This document shows positions 53,497 to 59,830 of a stretch of DNA of 64,000 bases, piece after piece; position 1 is the stretch's first letter, and the number at the start of each line of letters is the position of its first letter. The notes under the pieces are model-generated. The model worked only from the letters and a program-made list of their open reading frames with translations. It made no database searches and was not told the origin of the DNA. The DNA comes from a virus: the IMG/VR virus record IMGVR_UViG_3300044701_003160, positions 155,019 to 219,018 of that record, one strand, 5' to 3'. The position numbers were made by a program, and so were the translations under genes.

Positions 53497-54739
53497 GACG
53501 GACAACTGACACAGCAGGTTCACCTTTGGTGAAAATCGTATCAACAACTGCCTGCACACTGCGAGCGGTAGCAATACCAACCTTAGAGTACACAGGAATA
53601 CAAACCAGACCGAACGATTTACTATACTGAGCAAGGTTGCCAGGTTCAATACGTCCATCACGCATACCTTGAGCATCATCGTGATGCAAACGGATGCAAC
53701 GGCCGATGGTCTGACTGATACCAATGAAGTCCATATTGCGAAGGAACAATACTGCTTCCAGACCGCTGACGTTGATACCTTCAGCAAGAATACTGTGATG
53801 CAGAACAACAAACTTCTTGGTGTTATCCTTGCCCCAAGCAGACAGCGTATCAAAGAATACTTCGCGGTTCACTTTCTGCCCATCAATCACAGCTCCAGTC
53901 TTGGCAGTAATGTACATCCAAGAGTAACCACGTTGCTCTAGTTCAGCACAGAAATCAGTTTCAGCAACCAAAGACACAATCTGCTTGGTTGCCTTAGCAC
54001 AGATCAGAATCTTGCCGACGCTGTTCTCATCAATCGTTTCCAGCAGATTCTCTGCATCACGGTCAAAGTTGGTCTGCTTACCAGTTACCATAGGCAGTTG
54101 CTTGACGATAACTTTAGGGGGAACAATATACCCACCTTTGACAAGTTCAGGAGCAGGAACTTTACAGATCACCTGACCATAAACTTCTGCATCATTCATT
54201 CCTGGTTTACCCATAGCAAGAGAATGTTTTGGGGTAGCAGTAAAGAAGTATGCGCGTCGTGCATTAGCAGAGAAATGCTCAGTTGCAGGGAAAAAGTGAC
54301 GCTGAACACTGTTATGTGCCTCGTCAAAGTAGATTGTGTCTACATCAATCTCAGCAACAGCAAGACGCGAAAGAGAGTGATATGTCGTTACAATCAGTTT
54401 GTGATGAGACTGATTACTCTCCACCCAACTACGAATCTCCAGAGGACGAGTAGAACTTTCCCAGTGAACTTCACCTGAATGGCAGTGGAAAACTTTGGCG
54501 TTGGTGATAAACTCCAGAAACTCACTGGATAATTGCGCTGCAAGCAAAATCCGGGGAGCAACAACAACAATCGTTTGAGGAGTTTGTGATTGCAACTGAC
54601 GCATAGCATCAACAATCATCGTAGGAGTTTTTCCTGCTCCAGTAGGCATAATCAATTGCCCACGATTGTGATTCAGCATAGCATCAAGACCACGTTCTTG
54701 ATGCGGCCGCAGTTGAAAGTTCATAAGGTTGGTTCTCAT
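53492..54739 (-). CDS. SF2 DEAD/DEAH-box helicase
   Basis: 415 residues, or 410 from the second ATG at 54724 (MNFQLRPHQERG). Motifs in order: Q-like LRPHQ, Walker A MPTGAGKT at 31-38, Ia VVVAPRILLAAQ, Ib TTYHSLSRL, DEAH at 139-142 (YFDEAHN), III FTATP at 166-170, IV/V SILAEGINVSGLEAVLF, VI ISQTIGRCIRLH. This is the compact type I/III restriction-like helicase common in cyanophages, analogous in role to T4 UvsW in recombination-dependent replication, although not a clear orthologue. Confidence 0.92.
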   Translation of the reverse strand: MRTNLMNFQLRPHQERGLDAMLNHNRGQLIMPTGAGKTPTMIVDAMRQLQSQTPQTIVVVAPRILLAAQLSSEFLEFITNAKVFHCHSGEVHWESSTRPLEIRSWVESNQSHHKLIVTTYHSLSRLAVAEIDVDTIYFDEAHNSVQRHFFPATEHFSANARRAYFFTATPKHSLAMGKPGMNDAEVYGQVICKVPAPELVKGGYIVPPKVIVKQLPMVTGKQTNFDRDAENLLETIDENSVGKILICAKATKQIVSLVAETDFCAELEQRGYSWMYITAKTGAVIDGQKVNREVFFDTLSAWGKDNTKKFVVLHHSILAEGINVSGLEAVLFLRNMDFIGISQTIGRCIRLHHDDAQGMRDGRIEPGNLAQYSKSFGLVCIPVYSKVGIATARSVQAVVDTIFTKGEPAVSVVRR

Positions 54740-54745
54740 ACTATA

Positions 54746-54765
54746 AGTGCAATTTCAGGGGCCCA
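54746..54765 (-). repeat. GGGCCC element copy 8
   Basis: Three mismatches at the GATGCAC end (AGTGCAA), while TTTCAGGGGCCCA is intact. Downstream flank is TTATAGTATGAG, again a TATAGT box, then the helicase gene. Confidence 0.85.
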
Positions 54766-54768
54766 GTT

Positions 54769-55254
54769 TCAGTTCTTTGGACTGACTTGTGCGGGAGTAT
54801 CAGAAGGTACATCAAATCCTTTCTTGATTGAATCACCTTGAGCAAATCCAACGCCACCTAAAATAAGTGCAAGTGCAAGAACTATTCCTGCTTTTCCGTG
54901 TCCTAGATCATCATCGCGTTCGTTATAGTCTTCGATAGATTGACCAGTAACTTTCTCACCAATCCAGGCACCTGCTGCACCTCCAACAGTCATCAAAATC
55001 CAAGGAGTAAAGGTCATAAATGCCCAACCAACTGCAATTAGACCAAGCAGTCCAACAGTTGCGTTCATACTTGCTTCAGAAGCAGCAGGATTGCTAGAAG
55101 ACCGATTGCTTACTTGGTGAAGGTTGCGTATTGTAATTGGACTATAAATGTGCTGGATTGTCTCCTTAGCAACATAAGATGCTCCTGCTTCAACTGTAAC
55201 TGGAAAGTACGATCCAGTATTAGTTACCTTAATTTCTGCTTGCCAGGTAGCCAT
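54769..55254 (-). CDS. membrane protein with beta N-terminal domain
   Basis: 161 residues from the ATG at 55254 (TGATTATG junction). Residues 1-55 form a strand-rich domain (WQAEIKVTNTGSYFPVTVEA, ETIQHIYSPITIRNL) of a type common in small cyanophage proteins. Two hydrophobic segments follow (VGLLGLIAVGWAFMTFTPW, ILMTVGGAAGAWIG) and a third near the C-terminus (IVLALALILGGVGFA). Function unknown. Confidence 0.78.
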   Translation of the reverse strand: MATWQAEIKVTNTGSYFPVTVEAGASYVAKETIQHIYSPITIRNLHQVSNRSSSNPAASEASMNATVGLLGLIAVGWAFMTFTPWILMTVGGAAGAWIGEKVTGQSIEDYNERDDDLGHGKAGIVLALALILGGVGFAQGDSIKKGFDVPSDTPAQVSPKN

Positions 55255-55256
55255 AA

Positions 55257-55454
55257 TCAACCTCCGTAGATTTCTTCAGCAACAGGAGTATCACCGAACA
55301 TTTCATTATACAACCAATCAGCAGGTTTGTCCAGGTCACGCTCACATTCTTTCAGATAAGAAATCTCACGAGCATAGAACTCCATAGACTTCTTTGCCTT
55401 CAGATACTGATTGCGAGCATCATAAAGTGCGCGTTGGATTTCAATTCGGTCCAT
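55257..55454 (-). CDS. small helical hypothetical protein under element copy 9
   Basis: 65 residues (MDRIEIQRALYDARNQYLKA, then YAREISYLKECERDLDKPAD). Long amphipathic helix. Start 24 bases downstream of the element core. Confidence 0.72.
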   Translation of the reverse strand: MDRIEIQRALYDARNQYLKAKKSMEFYAREISYLKECERDLDKPADWLYNEMFGDTPVAEEIYGG

Positions 55455-55478
55455 AATGAAGTTGGTGTCTATACTACT

Positions 55479-55498
55479 GATGCAGTTTCAGGGGCCCA
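55479..55498 (-). repeat. GGGCCC element copy 9
   Basis: One mismatch (GCAG for GCAC on plus). The stop codon of the 210-residue gene lies three bases upstream; the flank after the core reads AGTAGTATAGAC. Confidence 0.88.
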
Positions 55499-55501
55499 GT
55501 A

Positions 55502-56134
55502 TCAGTCTTTATCAGGTCCAGTGTACTTGTGCTTAAGTTCGCTTTCTTTCTTCTTACCTGCTGCTTTTAGCACTAAATCACGCAGTTTCTGTTTTCCTGC
55601 TCTTACAACTTTCTTCTTCTCTGCTCTCGTATATTTGCCTTTAACCATATGCTCTTCAGGTTTTCTAGAACTTGAGAATCTTTCATCACTTGCAGGTTTT
55701 GATGCTTTAGGTTTATCTGCTGCTTTCTTGGAGAGTAATTGTGTTGCTGTCTTCTCTAATTCCTTTGCCTTTGGTTTAGATGCAGCACCTCCAGATGCTT
55801 TTGCTGCTGCTCTTGCTTTTGCTGCAGCTCTGCGTTCTGCTTTTACCTTTTCTGCATAAGATTGTGCAACTTCCTTACTTCCACGCTCTTTTTCAGGTTG
55901 AGCTTGACGTTCAGCAGCAGTCTTTTGAGTTCCAATATCCTTTCTTGGTTTATAAGAACTTGGTCTAGATTCTCCACCACCTGTTCTCTTTGTTCTACGG
56001 ATTTCTGCTGGTGACTTTTTCCTTTCTTGACTAACTCTACCACCAGAACCAATAGTTCTGATTTGAGAACCCGACATCACCTCTTTGTCGTAAGTTGCCT
56101 CGCAGAGAGTCATAAATTGAGAGAACGTTTTCAT
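55502..56134 (-). CDS. candidate capsid-internal basic protein
   Basis: 210 residues, about 30 percent Lys/Arg and Ala/Ser-rich with low complexity (AERRAAAKARAAAKASGGAA). The N-terminus MKTFSQFMTLCEATYDKEV resembles the capsid-targeting sequence of T4 internal proteins (IPIII begins MKTYQEFIAEA from memory). Its own CTAAATA late promoter sits 23 bases upstream, though neighbours look early. A DNA-binding protein packed in the head and possibly injected is the best inference. Confidence 0.72.
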   Translation of the reverse strand: MKTFSQFMTLCEATYDKEVMSGSQIRTIGSGGRVSQERKKSPAEIRRTKRTGGGESRPSSYKPRKDIGTQKTAAERQAQPEKERGSKEVAQSYAEKVKAERRAAAKARAAAKASGGAASKPKAKELEKTATQLLSKKAADKPKASKPASDERFSSSRKPEEHMVKGKYTRAEKKKVVRAGKQKLRDLVLKAAGKKKESELKHKYTGPDKD

Positions 56135-56156
56135 CAGAAACAGAGTTGTTTCTTAT

Positions 56157-56163
56157 TATTTAG
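56157..56163 (-). promoter_or_regulatory. late promoter CTAAATA
   Basis: Minus-strand TTCTAAATAATAA, 23 bases before the ATG at 56134 and following a terminator, so the gene has an independent late start. Confidence 0.68.
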
Positions 56164-56199
56164 AATAATACAGGAGCGAGAGGACAAAATCAAGCAAAA

Positions 56200-56223
56200 G
56201 TGGCCAGTTTCTCAACTGGCCAC
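56200..56223 (-). terminator. intrinsic terminator
   Basis: Minus strand GTGGCCAGTT, loop GAGA, AACTGGCCAC, then TTTTGCTT. The 10-bp GC-rich stem lies 6 bases after the stop at 56230. Confidence 0.88.
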
Positions 56224-56229
56224 TCACAT

Positions 56230-56460
56230 TCAATCTTCTTCTTGTTCTTCCTCTACAACTTGATTTTCTAGTGCTAGTTTATCAAATGCTGCTTTACTAC
56301 CCTTAAAGACACGACCATCTTTGTAGAATCCAAGAACTCTTTCTCGTCGTGCTTCAAGTAGAATATCATATTGCTCTTGTTGTTCGCGTGAGAGTTTGAA
56401 ATCTTGTTGTCTCCACTTAAGTTGGAGTTCACGCAGATGATGCAGAATGTTAGAAGTCAT
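56230..56460 (-). CDS. small hypothetical protein with acidic tail
   Basis: 76 residues (MTSNILHHLRELQLKWRQQD, FYKDGRVFKGSKAAFDKLAL, ending EEEQEED). Helical N-terminus, short beta hairpin, acidic end. Last gene before a terminator. Confidence 0.75.
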   Translation of the reverse strand: MTSNILHHLRELQLKWRQQDFKLSREQQEQYDILLEARRERVLGFYKDGRVFKGSKAAFDKLALENQVVEEEQEED

Positions 56461-56469
56461 TTATAAAAA

Positions 56470-56607
56470 TCAGTAATCGTAGTTAGAGTTGAGATACTTA
56501 TCAAAAGACTTTGAGTCTTTGTCTTCATCAAAAAGACCTTCATTCATCTCTTCAACGAAATCAAATGTAGAAAACTCTTCTACAGAGAGATCATCAAAAT
56601 CGTCCAT
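56470..56607 (-). CDS. tiny acidic protein under element copy 10
   Basis: 45 residues (MDDFDDLSVEEFSTFDFVEE, ending YLNSNYDY), about 40 percent Asp/Glu. DNA-mimic-like charge, but too short to classify. Start is 24 bases after the element core. Confidence 0.68.
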   Translation of the reverse strand: MDDFDDLSVEEFSTFDFVEEMNEGLFDEDKDSKSFDKYLNSNYDY

Positions 56608-56631
56608 TTGAGTTTGAGTGCTTACATTACT

Positions 56632-56651
56632 GATGCACTTTCAGGGGCCCA
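56632..56651 (-). repeat. GGGCCC element copy 10
   Basis: Exact 20-base core; the downstream flank is AGTAATGTAAG rather than AGTAGTATG, so there is no ATG at the usual in-phase position. Confidence 0.9.
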
Positions 56652-56662
56652 CTTCATTTAAA

Positions 56663-56881
56663 TTATTCTTGAGATAGAATAATGCACTTAACTGGTTTAG
56701 GTTCTGCTGGAACAATATGAGTTCTTACTGCATTAAACACAATAAATCCGTTAGTTATAAAAATACTTAAAAACATCAAAAGACGGATAAGAGCAATCCT
56801 ATCCGCCTCTTTATTATTCTTTCCAGACTTCTCTCCAAGTGCTTTTGCTATCAATCTCCACATAGGTTTCTTATTCTTCAT
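56663..56881 (-). CDS. single-span membrane protein
   Basis: 72 residues: basic N-terminus (KNKKPMWRLIAKALGEKSGK), helix LIRLLMFLSIFITNGFIVF spanning the membrane, and a short tail with one Cys. Similar small proteins occur in other cyanophages to my knowledge. Function unknown. Confidence 0.75.
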   Translation of the reverse strand: MKNKKPMWRLIAKALGEKSGKNNKEADRIALIRLLMFLSIFITNGFIVFNAVRTHIVPAEPKPVKCIILSQE

Positions 56882-57057
56882 TTAGTAGATGCTTTTAATA
56901 TCTCTAATTGTTTGTAGTTATTGCGGAACACTAATACCAGTGGAGAATTTCTACCTGGTGATGGTGGAAACTTCACAACAACATAAGTTTCACATACAAA
57001 ATTAATCACACCATAAGATCCTTTATAGGTGACTTCAGTACCTTCTGCAAAAATCAT
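56878..57057 (-). CDS. small beta-barrel-like protein
   Basis: 59 residues (MIFAEGTEVTYKGSYGVINF, then ETYVVVKFPPSPGRNSPLVL). Strand order G-xx-VTYKGSYGVI resembles an SH3-like or KOW-type small barrel. ATGA coupling to the membrane gene. Confidence 0.7.
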   Translation of the reverse strand: MIFAEGTEVTYKGSYGVINFVCETYVVVKFPPSPGRNSPLVLVFRNNYKQLEILKASTK

Positions 57058-57353
57058 ACGAAAAACTGATCTAGTGGTGATTGTTTAAGTTGCATTGCAG
57101 TATAATTTCGTGTGTTCTTATAGTCCACTTCTTTGCCGACTGTAGAACTATTTACGGGAGCAAAATACTTACATTTCTTAAAGTTGTAAAAACCCCAAAT
57201 GCAACGAACAGATTTGCCGTTGTTGTAATCATAAACTCTATGATCTCTCAACCAAATTGAAAATACATTGTTCTTGAACTCCTCAATTTCATATGTGTAA
57301 TTTTTAGGTGCTTTGTGAGTGAAAGAAGGAATAAGATCAATAGAGAGTTTCAT
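57054..57353 (-). CDS. hypothetical protein
   Basis: 99 residues from the ATG at 57353, which overlaps the upstream stop as TGATG. Sequence MKLSIDLIPSFTHKAPKNYT, KSVRCIWGFYNFKKCKYFAP. Beta-rich, basic, two Cys; no domain recognised. Confidence 0.72.
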   Translation of the reverse strand: MKLSIDLIPSFTHKAPKNYTYEIEEFKNNVFSIWLRDHRVYDYNNGKSVRCIWGFYNFKKCKYFAPVNSSTVGKEVDYKNTRNYTAMQLKQSPLDQFFV

Positions 57354-57490
57354 CAACAATCGTAGTATTTGTCGCGTGAGAGTAGTTTAATCTGTTCTTG
57401 GAGTTTTAGAATCTCCTGCTGCTGTTCTGTAATCTTTTGTTGCAAATGACTAATGCGGTCTTGGTATTGATCTTTGAGTTCAGATAACAT
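57353..57490 (-). CDS. short coiled-coil peptide
   Basis: 45 residues (MLSELKDQYQDRISHLQQKI, TEQQQEILKLQEQIKLLSRD). Nearly continuous heptads, ending KYYDC. Stop overlaps the next ATG. Function unknown. Confidence 0.68.
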   Translation of the reverse strand: MLSELKDQYQDRISHLQQKITEQQQEILKLQEQIKLLSRDKYYDC

Positions 57491-57516
57491 CGGATTGATA
57501 TGTGATACGTTTATGG

Positions 57517-57750
57517 TCACGTTGTAAATGCCTCTACAATTCTGGATTCTTCTTCATCTGCAAGAGCAAACCTTTGTGCATTTACTACAGATTGCATAAT
57601 TGAAAGATCATACTTATCAAGGTAATTGTCTCTCCAGTTCAATAGAATGTCGTGAACCTCATTATCATCAGCACCAATAACTGCAATCAAACCAGAATAC
57701 TCTGATGCAGGAAAAGGAACCCAGAAATCAACCAAATACAGATACTTCAT
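57517..57750 (-). CDS. small hypothetical protein
   Basis: 77 residues from the ATG at 57750, chosen for the GGAG ribosome site upstream in TAAGGAGTAA. Sequence MKYLYLVDFWVPFPASEYSG, LIAVIGADDNEVHDILLNWR. An alpha/beta fold with a strand-helix pattern; no known family. Confidence 0.72.
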   Translation of the reverse strand: MKYLYLVDFWVPFPASEYSGLIAVIGADDNEVHDILLNWRDNYLDKYDLSIMQSVVNAQRFALADEEESRIVEAFTT

Positions 57751-57770
57751 TGTGTGTTGTAAATTACTCC

Positions 57771-57884
57771 TTAAGTGTACCACTCATCATCACCTTCGTC
57801 AATAATGTTTTTATCAGCAGCAACTATAAATGCTGTACCAAGTGCTACAAGAACTCCAAGTCCTACGCCAAGAAAAAAAGTCAT
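57771..57884 (-). CDS. tiny membrane protein
   Basis: 37 residues with one hydrophobic helix (FFLGVGLGVLVALGTAFIVA) and an acidic end (DEGDDEWYT). Overlaps the upstream gene as ATGA. Topology would place the acidic tail on one face of the membrane. Confidence 0.65.
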   Translation of the reverse strand: MTFFLGVGLGVLVALGTAFIVAADKNIIDEGDDEWYT

Positions 57885-58030
57885 CGCTTTACAGAAAGAT
57901 TAGTGAATTCGGAAATGAAATAGTCAACAGTAATACCCAACTTTGATGCTTGTTCTTCAAGTTCAACAACAAGGTCCTCATGTAGTTTATCTACTTGAAG
58001 ATCCTTGCGGTTCTCATCATAATCAATCAT
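57881..58030 (-). CDS. small acidic hypothetical protein
   Basis: 49 residues (KDLQVDKLHEDLVVELEEQA, SKLGITVDYFISEFTNLSVK). The LGITVDYFISEF helix resembles LGVSLDYYLMEF at 47315-47482. ATGA couplings on both sides. Confidence 0.68.
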   Translation of the reverse strand: MIDYDENRKDLQVDKLHEDLVVELEEQASKLGITVDYFISEFTNLSVKR

Positions 58031-58194
58031 CGTGCTTGCTCCTTTTGTTGGGTGTAAACTTTATCAAACCAGCGAGTAAGAATATTATCGCAGATTTGAT
58101 ATTCTTTGCCGTTTAATGGTGCTTTGTGCATCTGCCAGTATCTGACTGCGTGAAAGATGATTTTCCTTTCCTCTTCAGTTAAATCTTGATTCAT
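58027..58194 (-). CDS. small hypothetical protein
   Basis: 55 residues (TEEERKIIFHAVRYWQMHKA, YQICDNILTRWFDKVYTQQK). Helical. Overlaps the upstream membrane gene by 20 bases. No motif recognised. Confidence 0.68.
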   Translation of the reverse strand: MNQDLTEEERKIIFHAVRYWQMHKAPLNGKEYQICDNILTRWFDKVYTQQKEQAR

Positions 58195-58288
58195 CTTTTG
58201 GTCGTATCACCTTGAAATAGTATGTTAAGGATCCTACCACAAAGGCGATCAAAAGTAAATAAAGCGTGATTGCAATAACAGCGATCAT
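58175..58288 (-). CDS. tiny membrane protein
   Basis: 37 residues; nearly all of residues 1-24 are hydrophobic (MIAVIAITLYLLLIAFVVGS), followed by KVIRPKDESRFN. Single membrane helix, function unknown. ATGA overlap upstream. Confidence 0.62.
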   Translation of the reverse strand: MIAVIAITLYLLLIAFVVGSLTYYFKVIRPKDESRFN

Positions 58289-58419
58289 TTCATTTGTTGA
58301 ATTGCCTGTTGTTTGTAGTATGCACGATAGAGAGCATCATCACGTTGAATGAGAAATGCGTTCCATCCAATAATTGCTCCAAGAGCAATGAGAGTGTATG
58401 CAATGTACTTGGGTTTCAT
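58285..58419 (-). CDS. tiny membrane protein
   Basis: 44 residues with helix YIAYTLIALGAIIGWNAFLI and a polar C-terminus rich in Gln (AYYKQQAIQQMK). Forms, with its two neighbours, a set of membrane micro-proteins. Confidence 0.65.
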   Translation of the reverse strand: MKPKYIAYTLIALGAIIGWNAFLIQRDDALYRAYYKQQAIQQMK

Positions 58420-58422
58420 AGA

Positions 58423-58833
58423 TCAAACAGCAAGAGCAGCAGAGGGGATTTCAACGATTTCAGGCAGTTTGTCATCTTCAAACTGGTGCATATTATAGCA
58501 CACCCATTCACCATTACGGAAGACATAGGCATACTCTTCACCATCACACAGGTATTCGGCCAGGTTAGCATCAAGGCGAGGAGGGCAGTCTTCGCCACGC
58601 TGAGAATAGTATTGAGGACCATAAACTCCCACAACACCACTTTCATCCCAACGGTCATCAGTCCAGCAGGAGGACATATCACCACCGTCAATCAGTTCCT
58701 CGGCAAGTGATTTAGCGTTGTAGTGAGTCTTCAAGATGCGACCCAACCATTCGGGTGCGCCATCCCAGTGATGATATGCAGACAGAATAGAACCATCGGA
58801 GAGTTCAAGACCAATTCGGCTTCTAGTGGCCAT
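58423..58833 (-). CDS. conserved MATRSRIGLEL phage protein
   Basis: 136 residues from the ATG at 58833. The opening MATRSRIGLELSDGSILSAY with HHWDGAPEWLGRIL marks a widespread small phage family in which RSRIG and W/FDGxPExxG are invariant. It also has GDMSSCWTDDRW and a C-terminal strand set. Function unknown. Start 26 bases after element copy 11, behind a GGAAATG context. Confidence 0.85.
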   Translation of the reverse strand: MATRSRIGLELSDGSILSAYHHWDGAPEWLGRILKTHYNAKSLAEELIDGGDMSSCWTDDRWDESGVVGVYGPQYYSQRGEDCPPRLDANLAEYLCDGEEYAYVFRNGEWVCYNMHQFEDDKLPEIVEIPSAALAV

Positions 58834-58859
58834 TTCCAAAAAGTGTTGCTTACACTATA

Positions 58860-58879
58860 GATGCACTTTCAGGGGCCCA
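58860..58879 (-). repeat. GGGCCC element copy 11
   Basis: Exact 20-base core with a TATAGTGTAAG downstream flank. The stop codon of the NUMOD gene (TGA) lies inside the core, so that protein ends in LGP encoded by the element. Confidence 0.9.
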
Positions 58880-59255
58880 AAACTTCAACGCAAACAAGGT
58901 CTTTATATTTTTTCCATTCACCAAGTTGTAACTTTCTCAATCCAAGTTTATTGTATCCATTTTTTATTCTCCAAGGTTGAAGTGCTTTCACAATTTCAAC
59001 TCTCCCATCCTTATAAGTTATTTTCCAAGTTTTTGCTCTTGGATTATTCCCACCTTTGTATTGTTTATTTCTTTCTATCGCCATCATTCGTTGTATTTCT
59101 TTTTGATGGGGAGGACAAGTTCCGTTCTTTCCTTTATTCCAAGGAATATGACCTTTCTGAAAATAACACCAGTCTCCTTTCCACCCATCTTCTATTGGTT
59201 CCCAGCAATCATCTGGGACTACAACATACTTTAGTCCTTCAAAAATGTCTTCCAT
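58869..59255 (-). CDS. NUMOD-type homing-gene derivative
   Basis: 128 residues. N-terminal helix and DDCWEPIEDGWKGDWCYFQK, then a half NUMOD3 unit (GHIPWNKGKNGTCPPHQKEI) and a NUMOD1/HTH-like end (WKITYKDGRVEIVKALQPWR, NGYNKLGLRKL). No nuclease core. It shares the GxIPWNKGK phrase with the gene at 52987. Own TATAAATA promoter 23 bases upstream; the 3' end runs into element copy 11. Confidence 0.72.
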   Translation of the reverse strand: MEDIFEGLKYVVVPDDCWEPIEDGWKGDWCYFQKGHIPWNKGKNGTCPPHQKEIQRMMAIERNKQYKGGNNPRAKTWKITYKDGRVEIVKALQPWRIKNGYNKLGLRKLQLGEWKKYKDLVCVEVLGP

Positions 59256-59261
59256 CTGCTT

Positions 59262-59333
59262 TAATCGTGGTTACATTTATTTATATGAGAAAAGGGTCAT
59301 AAAGACCCCCTTCTGCTTAAACAACCACGATTA
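59262..59333 (-). promoter_or_regulatory. inverted repeat enclosing terminator and late promoter
   Basis: Arms TAATCGTGGTT (59262-59272) and AACCACGATTA (59323-59333) are perfect 11-bp complements. Between them, on the minus strand, lie the hairpin at 59290-59308 and a perfect late promoter TATAAATA (59278-59285). The ATG at 59255 follows the inner arm. Layout matches that before the GIY-YIG gene. The outer arm also contains the stop codon of the gene at 59331. Confidence 0.72.
59290..59308 (-). terminator. short intrinsic terminator
   Basis: Minus strand GGGTC, loop TTTAT, GACCC, then TTTTC. The stem is 5 bp (more if the flanking A/G pairs are counted). It follows the stop at 59331 by about 22 bases. 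Confidence 0.65.
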
Positions 59334-59519
59334 AGCGTTAATATTTATTGTAGTATTATCTCCAACATAGGAAAGAGACCTTACAAACAACTCAGTAAAT
59401 CTTTCTTGCTTTTCTGGATGAACTGATGCTGGACTATCGTTAATTGCCTTGCGAAGATCGTCCAACTCTTTCCACTCTTCTTTTGTGAGTTCCTGTTGAC
59501 CTCTTTTTGAGTAACTCAT
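59331..59519 (-). CDS. small conserved-type protein MSYSKRGQQ
   Basis: 62 residues from the ATG at 59519 (MSYSKRGQQELTKEEWKELD, DLRKAINDSPASVHPEKQER, then FTELFVRSLSYVGD). Helical. I recall similar small proteins in other cyanophages. Function unknown. Confidence 0.75.
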   Translation of the reverse strand: MSYSKRGQQELTKEEWKELDDLRKAINDSPASVHPEKQERFTELFVRSLSYVGDNTTININA

Positions 59520-59608
59520 AATTATTTGCGATTTATGTGGATATCCTAACACTATCTATGAGATTTGTGTTATTTCTTAATATTCTCTTCAGGGTGTCGT
59601 AACACTTC

Positions 59609-59830
59609 TTAATCGTTAAAGAATGTACCAAAAGACCCACTACTTCCTGGTTTCCTATCCTCCAACATATCCATCAGTTCTTCAATTTTTTTAGTATTTT
59701 CGATATCTAAAAGAATTTTGGATAACTGGTGAATAACATTTTCTTTTTCATTTGTTGCAGCATATTTAATAGCGGCACGAAGATGTGATTGTGCTTCTAG
59801 AAGATGATCTAGAGTTTGCTTAGACAGCAT
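59609..59830 (-). CDS. small helical protein
   Basis: 73 residues (QTLDHLLEAQSHLRAAIKYA, QLSKILLDIENTKKIEELMD) ending in a Gly/Ser/Phe tail (PGSSGSFGTFFND). Two long helices. Overlaps the upstream gene by 11 bases. Confidence 0.75.
   Translation of the reverse strand: MLSKQTLDHLLEAQSHLRAAIKYAATNEKENVIHQLSKILLDIENTKKIEELMDMLEDRKPGSSGSFGTFFND

Noticed and set aside
44675-58879. Possible CRISPR array from the repeated 20-base element
   Set aside because: Copies are 0.7 to 2.3 kb apart with genes between them, have no fixed spacer length and sit at gene starts.
58826-59302. Plus-strand 158-residue frame opposite the NUMOD gene
   Set aside because: Leu/Ser/Phe-rich antisense translation; the minus strand has the NUMOD motif and promoter.
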